Below are positions 53,101 through 64,000 of a stretch of DNA of 64,000 nt, one piece after another; positions within the stretch are counted from its first letter, which is position 1; every line of letters starts with the position of its first letter. Where the stretch lies: NCBI RefSeq assembly GCF_963675165.1, contig NC_087377.1, positions 10,464,632 to 10,528,631 of the forward strand, read 5' to 3'. A model generated the notes under the pieces. The model saw only the letters and a list, made by a program, of their open reading frames with translations. It did no database searches and was not told the DNA's origin. Both the position numbers and the translations under genes were made by a program. Source of the stretch: Halichondria panicea (lineage: Eukaryota; Porifera; Demospongiae; Suberitida; Halichondriidae).

Positions 53101-53903
53101 CTGTAACCAAACCGAGGTAGAAACAGAATCACCAGCGAAGATACAACGAAAACTGCAAAAGTTTCATAGCCCACAAATTCAATCAGGAAGAGAGACATTA
53201 GATAACGGACACTCTCTATGGAGTCTTGCAGTGTGCCAAACATATCTGCCAATAGCAGCTTTTGTTTCTGTGCCATTTCGTTGACATCATCGAAATGACG
53301 ATCCATACTCCTCCTGGTGTCATCAAGTGATGAAGCTATTCGTCTGTCTTGGTCTATAATGGCTGCCTGATTGTCCAAGGCCTGGGTTTGTTTGACTTCC
53401 ATTTCACGGTGAAAGTCAAGAGATTCTTCGAGTTTCTTCACAGCTTCCTCTGAAGCTTCCGAAAGCTTAGAAACAGTTCTATCAGTGCGATCCTGCCAAA
53501 TCTCGTTTTGTAAAAAATAACAAATGTGACCAGTGTGTGTGAAAAATTCCGTGTATGCTTGAAACGCAACAGTGTCCATATCTCCTGTACACTCTCGGAT
53601 CGTCGTGGTGTCGCTGCAGTGATAGACTTGGCGTCCAGATTTCGCCAGATGACAATTAGCAAACGCCACGGCTAATCGACTTTGTTCCACATCAGTAATC
53701 TTCTTACATGTTGTGTTGAGTCTGGCCACAGCATCTTTCCAACACGAGCTGCTCACTGTCTTCTCTTGTAGTTCTTGGAACTTGTTCTCTCCCAAAGCTT
53801 TTCTCTGATCATCTGAACTAGAGTCTGGGGAGGTCGTGGCAAGGATGATTAGGGATAGCAGGATAGTTAGTGCAGAGATTGAGAGATGAGAGAGCAGCAT
53901 CAT
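43424..53903 (-). CDS. bmb: Brambleberry / KAR5 / GEX1-family nuclear fusion protein, 7 coding exons
   Basis: Exons, minus strand: 53903-52980, 52523-52239, 51919-51721, 50610-50548, 49021-48863, 45099-44956, 43599-43487 with read-through to a stop at 43424 (649 residues if so). Every junction is GT-AG and the phases join. Residues 1-24 form a signal peptide. The family's cysteine-rich domain follows: SSCWK (C54), C66, EQSRLAVAFANCHL (C84), C96, C105, AYTEFFTHTGHICYFLQ (C128). Residues about 140-230 are a predicted coiled coil; membrane segments lie near 235-263 and 270-285, and another in exon 2 near 313-336. The acidic, Ser/Pro-rich C-terminal half is divergent. In yeast, plants and fish this family promotes fusion of nuclear envelopes. 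The last exon is the least certain: exon 7 ends at a possible donor (CAG|GTGAAA), so another 3' exon could exist. Confidence 0.87.
43849..43975. repeat. Tandem duplication of about 64 bp in Brambleberry intron 6
   Basis: Two direct copies of CACTGCAGCCATTATAGTGG followed by GTGAGGAAGGTAACCACC. Confidence 0.6.
44099..44197. repeat. GT microsatellite in Brambleberry intron 6
   Basis: About 48 GT units with a few GC interruptions, between exons 6 and 7. Confidence 0.9.
47728..50035. repeat. Segmental duplication, copy 1 (with Brambleberry exon 5)
   Basis: Matches 61727 to the window end at an offset of about 13.99 kb, including exon 5, its flanking introns and the GCGCATGCGC repeat. The overlapping open frame at 47639-47866 looks noncoding. 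Confidence 0.8.
49660..50196. repeat. Full copy of an interspersed repeat ending in GCGCATGCGC
   Basis: It runs from GAAAGCACCGTGGGTGCTGA to TTGCGCATGCGCACTGAGGC. Partial copies lie at about 500-590, 4620-4800, 7143-7460, 7700-7975, 10130-10340, 18925-19095, 58582-58800 and 63627 to the window end. No coding capacity; probably a non-autonomous transposon. Confidence 0.65.
50876..51611. mobile_element. Outer element hosting the 506-bp foldback
   Basis: Ends GTCAGGGTTTCATCTAG and its reverse complement, with internal G-run/AAGG blocks near both ends. It is interrupted by the element at 50978-51483. The target duplication is unclear. Confidence 0.55.
50978..51483. mobile_element. 506-bp foldback element with 9-bp target duplication
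   Basis: Terminal inverted repeats of about 50 bp start TAGTCTCGAATACCCGCCTC. CCTATTACA flanks both ends (50969-50977 and 51484-51492). It lies in Brambleberry intron 3, nested in another element (50876-51611). No coding capacity. Confidence 0.78.
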
Positions 53904-53942
53904 GGTTTATAGGGTCAACATTGTTAAAATACTATGTACAAG

Positions 53943-54708
53943 CAGAGATACAAAAGAAAGGGGATTGGAAACGACCGCCCACGCCCTATGTAAAAGGACT
54001 GACATCCGGTGAAGCACTCCGTGTAATTATTGCGCTCGCAAATAATTACATGGAAAAGTTTTATATCCCTGGTTTCTAGCTCTCCTATCCACTAGAGATC
54101 ACTCAGGGCCTGGGAGATACTTGAGAGAAGTAAGCTTATACCACTGACAAGCTCTAAGTCCGTTGTCTTTACTCTGTTTCCAATTTTTTTGAGTTTAGCT
54201 TGAATTACTCTATGTCAACTTTTCTCTGTCCCTCCTGTGAAGTCAAAACAGCAAAGGACATTGCTTGACTTGGTTATTATGTATCTAAGTGCTACATAGA
54301 ATGGCTTCATGCTATAGATAAGCTGTACTGTTCATAAACGTTTGCAGTATAGTCCTTCAAACTGCTTTAGTATACTTTTAGACACGCCACGGGCCTGTCC
54401 CTCCTACGACTTCATAGTAAAGGCTATTTCTTCTTGCATAGCATTTATTTGTCTAGTAATAGTGGCTGCATGGCTTAGTCGACTTTTTAGAGCTAAATTC
54501 TCTTTACTTTTTAGAAAAATCAACATTAAAAATGATCAATTTCACTGTTTCTATGTACAGCACATTGTAGAGCAGTCAAGACTGGTAATGAGCATGCTGA
54601 CTATAAATATAATCCTTTGTAGTTTTAGCCACGCCCTATAACGCGGAATGCTTCACGCAAAAATTTCGTAAAAATTTCGTTTCCAATCCCCTTTCTTTTG
54701 TATCTCTG
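53943..54708. mobile_element. hAT-like inverted-repeat element, 766 bp, at the Brambleberry 5' end
   Basis: The ends are inverted repeats of about 31 bp (CAGAGATACAAAAG...CTTTTGTATCTCTG). The element is flanked by a 7-bp direct repeat GTACAAG at 53936-53942 and 54709-54715. CAGAG ends and a 7-8 bp duplication fit hAT. No transposase frame is present, so it is non-autonomous. It begins 39 bp before the Brambleberry start codon, so the leader or promoter of that gene must lie in it. Confidence 0.8.
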
Positions 54709-54722
54709 GTACAAGCTATATA

Positions 54723-54778
54723 GTCTCGCGAGCAGACGTGGGAGGGAGGGAACTCTAGGACAAGTCTGCTCGCGAGAC
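54723..54778. repeat. Perfect 15-bp inverted repeat
   Basis: GTCTCGCGAGCAGAC (54723-54737) and GTCTGCTCGCGAGAC (54764-54778) flank a G-rich loop. It lies directly beyond the hAT-like element. Confidence 0.6.
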
Positions 54779-56930
54779 CACAAGCTAGAGATCACTAATC
54801 CTAGCTCTCTTGATTTTGCCCCCGAGCTATTAGTTCTGGCCCCCAGACTAAAAGATCACATGCCAATTTTGCACGGTCTTAAACTGGTAAAGGTTGTCAA
54901 TGATGAAAATGTTTCTTAACCACAATGTTTTGGTAGAGATCCCTTTGCTTCATGCTTATAACAGAGAATGGCTCATATTGGCATTGCACTGGTAGACAGA
55001 CCTCAACTATATATCTACCACATTAAAATGTTAGGATTGATCTGATTGCATGTAGATCTATACTAGATCTAGTGCTGCACGCTTGCATGCAAGGCTAATG
55101 CCAAGCAGTGATCTACCAATTTGTTTACCCAATACTGTTGTGTCTAATCAGTCAGTACACTATTCGATTCACTGACAAAACACACTCGCAGTTTAAGTAT
55201 ATATTCTTACCTAAACTTAATTCTTACCATGCTGCAGCAGCATTGCTCTCCCATTTTAGATCAAGTTTCACACTGACGTCTTGTTCAGAATGTAGTCAAT
55301 CCCCGGATATAAATTAAATATGGTAAAGAAATATACCATAAAGCATTCCACACCCTAAAAACCTGAGCAGTAAAACAAGCCTATGCAATAATGATATCCA
55401 AGGGCCTGTTTCAGGCCGTGGGGGGAATCAACATCAAACTTTGATTCCAGCGTGTAAAGGTCAAAGGTCTTGAGGTCACAGTTCAAATACATTGGCTGAG
55501 AACCTCGTGCTTATCCTGTGAAAGCCAATATGAGTAAATTGGGCCTGACGCTAAAGTAACAGTAGTACCCTTGCTACACTTGAATCCTCTAACAAATGTG
55601 TTACACCGCCAAAATAAGGGTGTTCACTGGCTGGCAAGGACAACATAATTATGGTGGGGCTCGCTATAGAGTACACCAGAAAAGCAGGGCTCCACTGCTT
55701 GGACGTGGATAAGCTTAGTACTGCATGGCTGAGTCATACGCACAAGCATGCTGTTCGTTTAATGTACACGTTTTCGAGAAAAATATATATACCCATTGAC
55801 AAAGTACCAATGCAACAAACATGGCACGCACTTGATAAAACTAAGGCACGTATATTCTGTTAGCACATACACAGGTTAGCCATTTGTTAGAACATTGGCA
55901 GACAAGTAAAATAAACATCCACTACTAACAGACGAGAACATGACTTTGCAACAAATGACTGCATTAAATTATAGATACACAACAGCTACTCCATGGGGCA
56001 GGTTCAATCCTAACGTCAGTCATACCTATACATGTAGCTTGTAGGCATTGCAAACTGTCACACGATAATCTGTTAATCTGCAGCAAAACCACAAGAATGA
56101 ATTTCTTATTAACAAAGAAGAGAGTTTTGTAAACTCACCATTGATTTACTTTGATAGGTGTTACGTATCATTCGAGTTGTTTGGTAAGAGAAGAGTTATG
56201 GTAGAAAGGTAAGAAGATGCCCTCCCTCAACATGTACGAACAAGCCAGCTCTACGACCATTTGGGAGGCCCCTGAGTATGTGAGAATAACAAACCATATT
56301 CAAACTGGATGTAAAATGACTTACTTAATCAAATTAATGGGTGGAAGTTAATTGTCTTAAATCAATTGGACATGGTCAATAAGCATTGATAGGCATCTAG
56401 CTGTATTGTGTGTGTGTGATAAAATTAATAAAGCTAGAATTTAAAAAGTGTCTGTGCACCCATCATACATCTTATTTCTCATGCTACTCATTGACAAATA
56501 GATCTTGTACCTACGTGTATAGTAGGCCTAAGTGTGAAATCCATGTAAAGTAGAAAACGGTGTAATAACATTAATAGCCTAATGAAAAACCATCTTGTAA
56601 CACAACCTCTAAGGCAAAACCATGCAACTAGATGTCTTAATTATACCCTGTATACCAATCGAACTCTATATGTTGGTAAGCAAAACTATACACATGCACA
56701 CAATTACTCATCAATTTTATTCCCCTTCATGTTGTGCACCTTTTCCTCCAAACTGTTATGAGCAGTGCGATCATTATCACCATGACAACAAAGAGTATTC
56801 CTCTGACCGCAGTTATGATGACATTGGACATGCTCTGTAGAAAAACATAATTATTATGCATATACAATCACAATTTTTAAATTAATGTGCGCATATAGGG
56901 AAGTTTCCAACATACAGTAGCTAGTCTCAG
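54779..56930. other. Region without recognised gene
   Basis: Only short open frames (for example 55651-55863) with no signal peptide, domain or convincing splice sites. AT-rich unique sequence. Confidence 0.4.
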
Positions 56931-57221
56931 GTCCAGACTGCACCTTAGAAAAGAACGTCTAGTCATGCAAGTTCCTATGTGAAACTCGTGTAGAAGTCCA
57001 GGAATTTCTTGGACGGGTAACTAACCACACAGGACGTACACGCCCACGATCGGCCAAACTACAGAAATATAGGATCTGCCTAATCAATAATTATATTCAT
57101 GGCTGATCGTGGGCATGTACGTCCTGTGTGGTTAGTTACCCGTCCAAGAAATTCCTGGACTTCTACACGAGTTTCACGTAGGAACTTGACCAAACGTTCT
57201 TTTCTAAAGCACGGCCTGGAG
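56931..57221. repeat. Long foldback (hairpin) element
   Basis: Two arms of about 120 bp (56931-57058 and 57101-57221) are inverted copies with few mismatches, separated by about 40 bp. The arms contain TTTCTTGGAC, also present near 51056, so it belongs with the intron 3 element as a family. Confidence 0.75.
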
Positions 57222-58026
57222 AAACCTTAAAAGCAGCCATATACTGTGGACTATACGTATCTACTATTAGTGCTATAAACATGAGCACGAAAGCTAGATT
57301 ACTGGAGCAGCACATTCAAATTACTGACTTGATGAGAGAGTCTCTTGTATGGTTGATCTTCCAGGAGCAGTGCACTGATGACTGTATTTATAAATCAAGA
57401 TTTAATAGTTAGTTCCCCTTCTCAGGCTGCATGGCACATCCACTGCATTACTCGACTCAGAGTCTCAATTTTGCAGATTCTGGACGGAGGGTGGAAAACG
57501 GATTGGCTAGAAAGCATTTTCTTTAGGAGTTACAGAGAATTACCAAACACGCTTTCCCCTTCAGGTAATTAAAAATGGCTATGCTATTGGTTGGAGGTAA
57601 TTGATTAGTGGGGAAAAACCAATACACATGCATGTACGAATACTGTACGTACTAAACAATGTGTGAAATCAAAACAAAACAGTAAACAATTGAGAACACA
57701 AGAGGTCAAAGTTCGCCATCAATGATTGACTGCAAACTTTGACCTATGTTAAAATAAAATAAGCGTACCTATACTTGCTTTTTCGACTGCCCATAATAAT
57801 AATTATTGCAGTTGAAGCTTCTTTGATCCATGCAAGTGCAGCAATCTTGATTTTGTCTAAATTAATAATTATTGTTTAATTGCCCTTCTTTACCAGACGC
57901 CTTCAATTATATATACACCTTAATTATCAAGAAAGCACTTCTAGTTGTGCTGCAAGTATTGACTGTACAAGAGAACCCCCCCTTAGCCAATTACACAGAG
58001 GACCTAGTAAAATGGAAGATCTTTGC
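57222..58026. other. Region without recognised gene
   Basis: A small hairpin at about 57705-57745 (AGGTCAAAGTT pairing with AACTTTGACCT) and short frames only, such as 57378-57572, which has no recognisable domain. Confidence 0.4.
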
Positions 58027-58084
58027 GATGTTAGACGGTATATATCTAATAATTATTATCGATATCGATATACCGTCTAACATC
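58027..58084. repeat. 17-bp inverted repeat
   Basis: GATGTTAGACGGTATAT and ATATACCGTCTAACATC with a 24-bp AT-rich loop. Confidence 0.6.
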
Positions 58085-58188
58085 ACACTTCAAAAGCACT
58101 ACAAATCTTGTAACTAAAGCTTGTGGTTTAGTGCCGATGTTGCAATTCTCTGTGATGACTCTGTTTACAGTTTTACATACTGAGGCAC

Positions 58189-58505
58189 CAGAGGAGGTTG
58201 GTCACGACTTAAACCGCGGTAAAACATGCTATGCTAACAGTGTTTGGCCTCGAATTCGCCTTCAACCTTCTTCAACCCGCTGAGTCAGCACTTTTATCAT
58301 TTATCTCATGTTATCTCTCTTATATTATATATGTTAGCATCGATCATCTGCTACTAATAATTATAGAGTGCTAAAATCGTTTGCAGTCTTTTGGCTTTAG
58401 CTAGGATAGCTACTTTTCATGCTTTTCTCTGTAGGTCTGCGTATATCTTTTCTTTTTTCTCCGTGCACGCACATTCCTCTATTGAAATGTGACCAACCTC
58501 CTCTG
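58189..58505. mobile_element. 317-bp hAT-like MITE with target duplication
   Basis: Inverted ends CAGAGGAGGTTGGTCAC / GTGACCAACCTCCTCTG are flanked by CTGAGGCAC at 58180-58188 and 58506-58514. Related unoccupied sites, reading AAGGCACTGTATTCA, exist at about 48573 and 62576, which confirms an insertion. Confidence 0.82.
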
Positions 58506-58930
58506 CTGAGGCACTGTATTCAGTATTCATTTAACACTGTATACCTATACCCAAAGCCTTACTGCGAATAACCACATTGCCATAATTATGCCTCGGTGCG
58601 CATGCGCAAGCGAGGTATACGGTAGTGTGTCTGTGTGTGTGTGTGTAGAGTGCTACAGCTGCTCAAGGATCAATGAAGTGCAAATATAGGCTTCTAGTAA
58701 TGTTTTCTTGGATTTTAATTCGTGGATTTGAAAAATAATGCTTCGTTCTCGAGTTATGCCTAGTTTTGCTTACTTGGAATGCCATTGCAGCCTGCAATGG
58801 TGGACTAGAATTACAGCAAAGGCAGCAAAGAAGCTTGGAGTCTTAGAAATAATGTATGGCTCCTGTGGAGCATGCTCTGGGGCTAGGATAAGTAAAGAAG
58901 CAACAATCACAAAATCATAATTCTAGCTTT

Positions 58931-60260
58931 CTACTTTAGTGACCCTGTTCCATTGTTCCTGGTACGGGATCATTGCAGCTGTAAATACGTACGACCTACC
59001 TCGAATAAAGGCTGGGTGTATAGCTACTACATGTATATATCTAGCCAACATGTAAGTTCAAGCTCTTAGCTTTTATTCGACAACGAAGCTTTAACATCAA
59101 AATTTGCCACTATTAAAACTAATAACTTGGTGTGTAAAGGCTATCCATGCTGTAAACACAGCGCTATGGAATCCAGGTAAGCAGACTCATGTATCACAAA
59201 CAGACAAACTAGAGCACTAAAGTACAAACCCTCGGCTGGTGACATGATTATAAAGAAACCAGAGGAGTGATATAATGCAGTGCATGTAGTATGTATGGCT
59301 TAGCTGTCTAGCACAGCAACTCAGGAGCAATAGAAACTAAACTAGACTGGACGCATGCTGAAACATTTGAGTAGTGCATGGTACACATGCACTGTGGACT
59401 CTATGATCACAGTGAATAAGCTGGATCCAGAGTCAGCAAAAAAGCCTCCCGAGACAACAAACCAGTCACAATTCTAGCGTTCTACTTTAGTGACCCTGTT
59501 CCATTGTTCCTGGTACGGGATCATTGCAGCTGTAAATACGTACGACCTACCTCGAATAAAGGCTGGGTGTATAGCTACTACATGTATATATCTAGCCAAC
59601 ATGTAAGTTCAAGCTCTTAGCTTTTATTCGACAACGAAGCTTTAACATCAAAATTTGCCACTATTAAAACTAATAACTTGGTGTGTAAAGGCTATCCATG
59701 CTGTAAACACAGCGCTATGGAATCCAGGTAAGCAGACTCATGTATCACAAACAGACAAACTAGAGCACTAAAGTACAAACCCTCGGCTGGTGACATGATT
59801 ATAAAGAAACCAGAGGAGTGATATAATGCAGTGCATGTAGTATGTATGGCTTAGCTGTCTAGCACAGCAACTCAGGAGCAATAGAAACTAAACTAGACTG
59901 GACGCATGCTGAAACATTTGAGTAGTGCATGGTACACATGCACTGTGGACTCTATGATCACAGTGAATAAGCTGGATCCAGAGTCAGCAAAAAAGCCTCC
60001 CGAGACAACAAACCAGTCACAATTCTAGCGTTCTACTTTAGTGACCCTTTTCCATTGTTCCTGGTACGGGATCACTTTAGCTATAAATACGTAATAGGCC
60101 TCCCTCGAATAAAGGCCGGGTGTATATAGCTGCCAACGTGTAAGTTTAAGCTTCTTAGCTTTTATTCTACAACGAAGCTTTAACATCAAAATCTGCCAAT
60201 AATAAATTGTTGTGTGAAGGCTATCCATGCTGTAAACGCAGCGCTATGAAATTCAGGTGA
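58931..60260. repeat. 551-bp tandem duplication, two near-perfect copies and a diverged third
   Basis: CTACTTTAGTGACCCTGTTC occurs at 58931 and 59482, and a variant at 60033, a constant period of 551 bp. Copies 1 and 2 differ at almost no position by eye; the third is truncated and diverged after about 230 bp. No coding frame is shared. Confidence 0.85.
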
Positions 60261-60552
60261 GTAGATTCATGTGTCACAAGCAAACCAACGGACTACTATA
60301 CCCGTGGCCGCCCGCGCGCGCCTCGGGTAACGACTACATGTACTATACCCGTGGCTGCCCATGCCCCTCGAGTAACAATGTTTTGCAAGCGTCAAGCATA
60401 ATTATGCGAATTTGCGAGTGCTGATAATGGCTTCGTGAAAATAAGACCGCAAAAACCATACTTGTATGACATCACAATTTTGCGATATCGCAGAAGTTAG
60501 GCCACAAAGCGTCAAATTTACAAACATAGTACAATATGCAGCTGTAACTACC

Positions 60553-60747
60553 ATATAGCTGGTTATTTTCGAGGCACTAAATGTTGGCGTTTTTCGCGGA
60601 TTGACTTTACAAACCTCGAAAATGTGGGCATGGTTTACTTCCGGGATTTAAACCTCTCTACTGTAGGGGGTGGTCCTTTGAACTTCTATCCTCGAAATGT
60701 TTAGTTTGACCAATCCGCGTAAATTTGGTGCCTCTATAATAACCATG
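60553..60747. mobile_element. MITE of the TTTTCGAGGCAC family
   Basis: Left ATAGCTGGTTATTTTCGAGG and right GTGCCTCTATAATAACCAT are diverged inverted ends. A fragment of the same family (TTTTCGAGGCACTAAATTT) lies at about 47527. Confidence 0.55.
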
Positions 60748-61261
60748 CAACTATACATAAACCAGCTTCTATGTCAGCTCCACACACACGTTCATGAGTA
60801 CAACCATAAATTGAAGAGCTAGAGGGATTGGTAACAGAGTGGCGTATGTGATGCTTTTACATTGAATCTGCAACTATTCATGCACGTTACGCCCTATGAA
60901 TGAGGCTATTTTGCCGGGTAACTCCCTCAATGTGTTCCTCATCATCTTTTTCAGCAATTTATAACAAATTTACGAGAATGGAAACTCTAGACTAATTGTA
61001 CTGCACATAGTGTGGTTTTACTACATGTATGACATCATCGCTCACAATAGTTTACTCGGAAGAAAAATTAATGATTATTTTGAAGAGTGCATATAAAGAA
61101 CTAATATCATAAAGCTTTCAGAAAAGCTTTCAGAAAATCTAAAAATACATGTATACACGTTGAAGTTATGGCAATTAATTCGAATTACTAGCATAATGGT
61201 ATACAGGGCGAAATACACAACACATACACATGTACTGTAAGTTAACAATTTCAAAGACAAA
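60748..61261. other. Region without recognised gene
   Basis: AT-rich sequence between a MITE and the repeated 480-bp unit; nothing else seen. Confidence 0.4.
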
Positions 61262-61726
61262 CAAAATGTCGTACATTCGTTTCAATCAGGGATTTTTGGA
61301 TACCCCATAAGAGAAAGCTAGTTAAGTTAGCTAGTGGACATTCTGTGACTATCCTAAATTGCAAATGACCTTTGTAGTTTGTTTGCACACAACCTTAAGA
61401 TAGGTACAAACTTGCAAAACAGGGAAAGTTTGAGAAATGCAAGTAATAGCTTTTGAGATGTATGTATGTCCGGGTACCATGCTCCGTACGTAAGAATTTC
61501 AACAGAGTGTTAATCAGCTCTAGTTACCATGGTGCACTTCTAGTAAATGACAGTTGTGGTAAACAAGAAGATGTTAGGATGGAATCACACAGGATGAAAG
61601 ACATTACAAGGAAACTTTAGGACTGACCCTCTCCCCTCTTCCATACATGTGTAATAAAACACGCTTCCTGTGACAAAGACAGGAACACATTCTTTGACCA
61701 ATGGGGAAAAACCATTACACATGTGC

Positions 61727-64000
61727 AATAAAATCTGTGAAATGTTCAGTTTCGGAGAAACAAAATGTCCTACATTTATTTCAATTGGGGAGTTTGGATA
61801 CCCCACAAGAGAAAGAAAGTTAGTCAAGTTAGCAGTGGATCCTGAATTAGGAAATCACAAATGACCTTTGGATGTTTGTTTGCACATAATGTCTAAGATA
61901 GCTACAAAACAGGGAAAGTTTGGGAAATGTAAATAACAGCTTTTGAGATGGAGTTATCGATGTATGCGTGTCCGGGTAGCAAGCTACGTACGTAAGAATT
62001 TCAACAGAGTGTTAATCAGCTCTAGTTACCATGGTGCACTTCTATGAATGACAGTTCAATATAAACAAGGAATCACACAGGATGAAAGACATTACAAAGA
62101 AACTTTAGGACTGACCCTCTCACCTCTTCCATACATGTGCTATTAAATTAAAAAACACGCTTCCTGTGACAAAGCCAGGAACACATTTTAAGCAGGGGGA
62201 AAAAACCATTACACATGTGCAATACACCAAATAAGTGTATTTTAATCAGCCCACTGAAGCCATACACACCCGACTACACACAATAATGTGAAATCCTTTT
62301 AACACCAGCCAATACAGTAAACAACACGGGTTTAGTGATATTCCCCGGCCATCAATTATAACACCATATGAAGGAAAGCATGCGTACCCTTTTATTAAGT
62401 TGTGCTGCAAATATAGACAGTACAGGGGGAATTCCATAACAAGGGGAAAGCTCTACATTCTAACATTAAAAATCTATTAAAAGCACTACAAATCTTGTAC
62501 GCTAACACTAATTGTGTGATGCCATTGTTGCAATTTGATAGGCTTTGTACCGACTGTGTGTACAGTTTTACACATTAAGGCACTGTATTCACAACTAGTT
62601 AACAAACCTTTGTAATCAATGCCTACCACAGCACCCAAAGCCTTCACTGCCGTGAAGCATTATAGTACATGTAAGAAGACTAACTACAAAGTACACAGAA
62701 GCAGAAAAGTTCAGAGTGGGTAGCTTCTCAAGTGTTTTAAGTGTTTCAGGTTACAATCAAGAGTTCAAAAATGCAATCGGGGGACTCACATTCAAAAATT
62801 CAAAAAACATTTTTTTAACAGTGTAAACTAGACTGCATTGACATATCTCACCTGGTGATCTCTTGAGGGGTGACCTGGTGTATGGTGACTCACTCTCGAA
62901 GACGGGCAAGGTGTCATTGGATTGGTCGTTGTCAGAGTCGGCCGGGTTGGCGGCAGTCGAGGCGAAGGACTGCTCACCAGGGGGTTCAAATTCTGCGGGG
63001 AGACCTGCAACTGTGGGTGTGGGGGTACAGAGGTGAAAGGTGACACACAAGAGAAATGTTCTGGCCAGACGTTAATGCATTCCATCGTGCAATGAATATA
63101 AGGAGGGAAATGGAATGCACAGGTGCACAATATGAATAATGCTATAAGGAATGTTTGTCAAGTGAGAGACCTATTGCTAGTAATGATTGACCGAATGCTG
63201 TCAACAAAATTACATGGCCACTGATGGTCTAGTAGACAGTTACATGTCAAAGCGTCAGTGGCGGGGGGGGGGGTAGTAGTACAAATGATTGTCCTGATAG
63301 ACAATAGTAGAGAGGATGATGCTTTTACATGTATTAAGGGGGTTTTAGTGATAGTTCACACAGGAAACAGTAGATTTTAGAGTATACACTGTTTGAACAC
63401 AAGACACTACTAGTGGTGATTCAGTACCAGCACAGTATTATTGAGTACATGTGCTACGTACTATGAGGCTATACTATGACATCCATATATGAAATCATGC
63501 ATAGAGTTTCCTTGAAGCCGGGCCACACCCGAATCAGGCGATCAAACATAACTAAAGTACATATCCCTGTATTGATTCCTTCATGCAAGTGGTTCGTGCT
63601 ACTATAGTTACAATAATTGCAAGTAAAATGAAAGCACCGCGAGTGCTGATGCCTCGGTGGAGGTGCCAAAGCTACATAACATAAAGCTGCTAATAGCTTT
63701 TATATACACATTAATCATTAACTTTGCTGCATGCAGGCAGAATCCAGCAAAGAGTGGGTAATGATCGACCACGATTGTTGTTAAAAACGATCGATGCCAA
63801 AGTTAAAGTTTAAAATGAATGGCTGCATCAGCAGAGCTTTGCAGCTCTCTTCTCACTCTTGCAGCTACCAATTGCTAGCGTTCTAGTACAGAGCTAACTA
63901 CTAAGTAGAGTAGGAACATTCGGTGAACAAGTTCTGAAAAGGCTGCAATGGCATTCCAAGAAAGCAAAACTAGGCATAACTCGAGAACAAAGCATTATTT
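61727..64000. repeat. Segmental duplication, copy 2, running off the right edge
   Basis: Near-identical to 47.73-50.0 kb. Its left part is itself tandemly repeated: 61262-61735 resembles 61750-62220. A third, older copy of the middle part is at about 58085-58540, split by the 317-bp MITE. Confidence 0.8.
62852..63010 (-). pseudogene. Second copy of Brambleberry exon 5 inside a segmental duplication
   Basis: This 159-bp stretch repeats exon 5 of the gene at 43.4-53.9 kb almost exactly. Acceptor (CACAG), donor (CAG|GTGAGA) and the open phase-1 frame are all kept; the clearest change is STAVNP to STAANP. It lies 5' of the Brambleberry start on the same strand. No copies of exons 6 and 7 are visible to its left. 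It is either an orphan exon or part of a paralogue whose other exons lie to the right of the window. Coding intactness implies a recent copy or continued use. Confidence 0.65.

Noticed and set aside
54342-54641. 99-codon frame inside the hAT-like element
   Set aside because: No transposase motifs, and much shorter than any hAT transposase.

Overview
The window looks like nuclear DNA of an early-branching animal, most probably a demosponge. The reasons are animal-type genes with GT-AG introns (type I receptors with Ig and fibronectin-III domains, and a Brambleberry-type nuclear fusion protein), AT-rich spacers, and many short inverted-repeat transposons. No rRNA, tRNA, bacterial operon or CRISPR array was seen. 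Gene models were built by hand from splice sites and reading phase; the species is not proven.

Region 1 (about 1.1-40.5 kb) is one tandemly duplicated receptor locus. Receptor A (minus, 1089-9133) and receptor B (minus, 30949-38131) are intact eight-exon genes. Each encodes a signal peptide, a cysteine-poor Ig-like domain, an FN3 domain, a second FN3-like domain with cysteines, a short linker, one membrane helix and a tyrosine-containing cytoplasmic tail. Their ectodomains are close copies but their tails are unrelated. Between and beside them lie four intact plus-strand genes (14.5, 22.8, 28.9 and 39.0 kb) for a small secreted one-Ig-domain protein, each with a TATA box, and four decayed receptor copies on the minus strand (11.4, 16.9, 19.8 and 25.1 kb). 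The order A - P1/g1 - P2 - P3/g2 - P4/g3 - B/g4 shows that each secreted gene is head-to-head with a receptor or its relic. In three of the four pairs only the secreted gene survived. This resembles the architecture of invertebrate self/non-self recognition loci; that function is inference.

Region 2 (40.5-43.4 kb) has no recognisable gene. It holds GT microsatellites and a 78-bp minisatellite.

Region 3 (43.4-53.9 kb, minus) is a seven-exon gene of the Brambleberry/KAR5/GEX1 family, which acts in nuclear envelope fusion after fertilisation. Its introns carry nested foldback elements. A 766-bp hAT-like element with a 7-bp target duplication sits 39 bp upstream of its start codon.

Region 4 (54-64 kb) has no complete gene. 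It carries foldback and hAT-like MITEs, a recent 551-bp tandem duplication, and a segmental duplication (from about 61.7 kb to the window end) of the Brambleberry exon 5 region that includes an intact second copy of exon 5.
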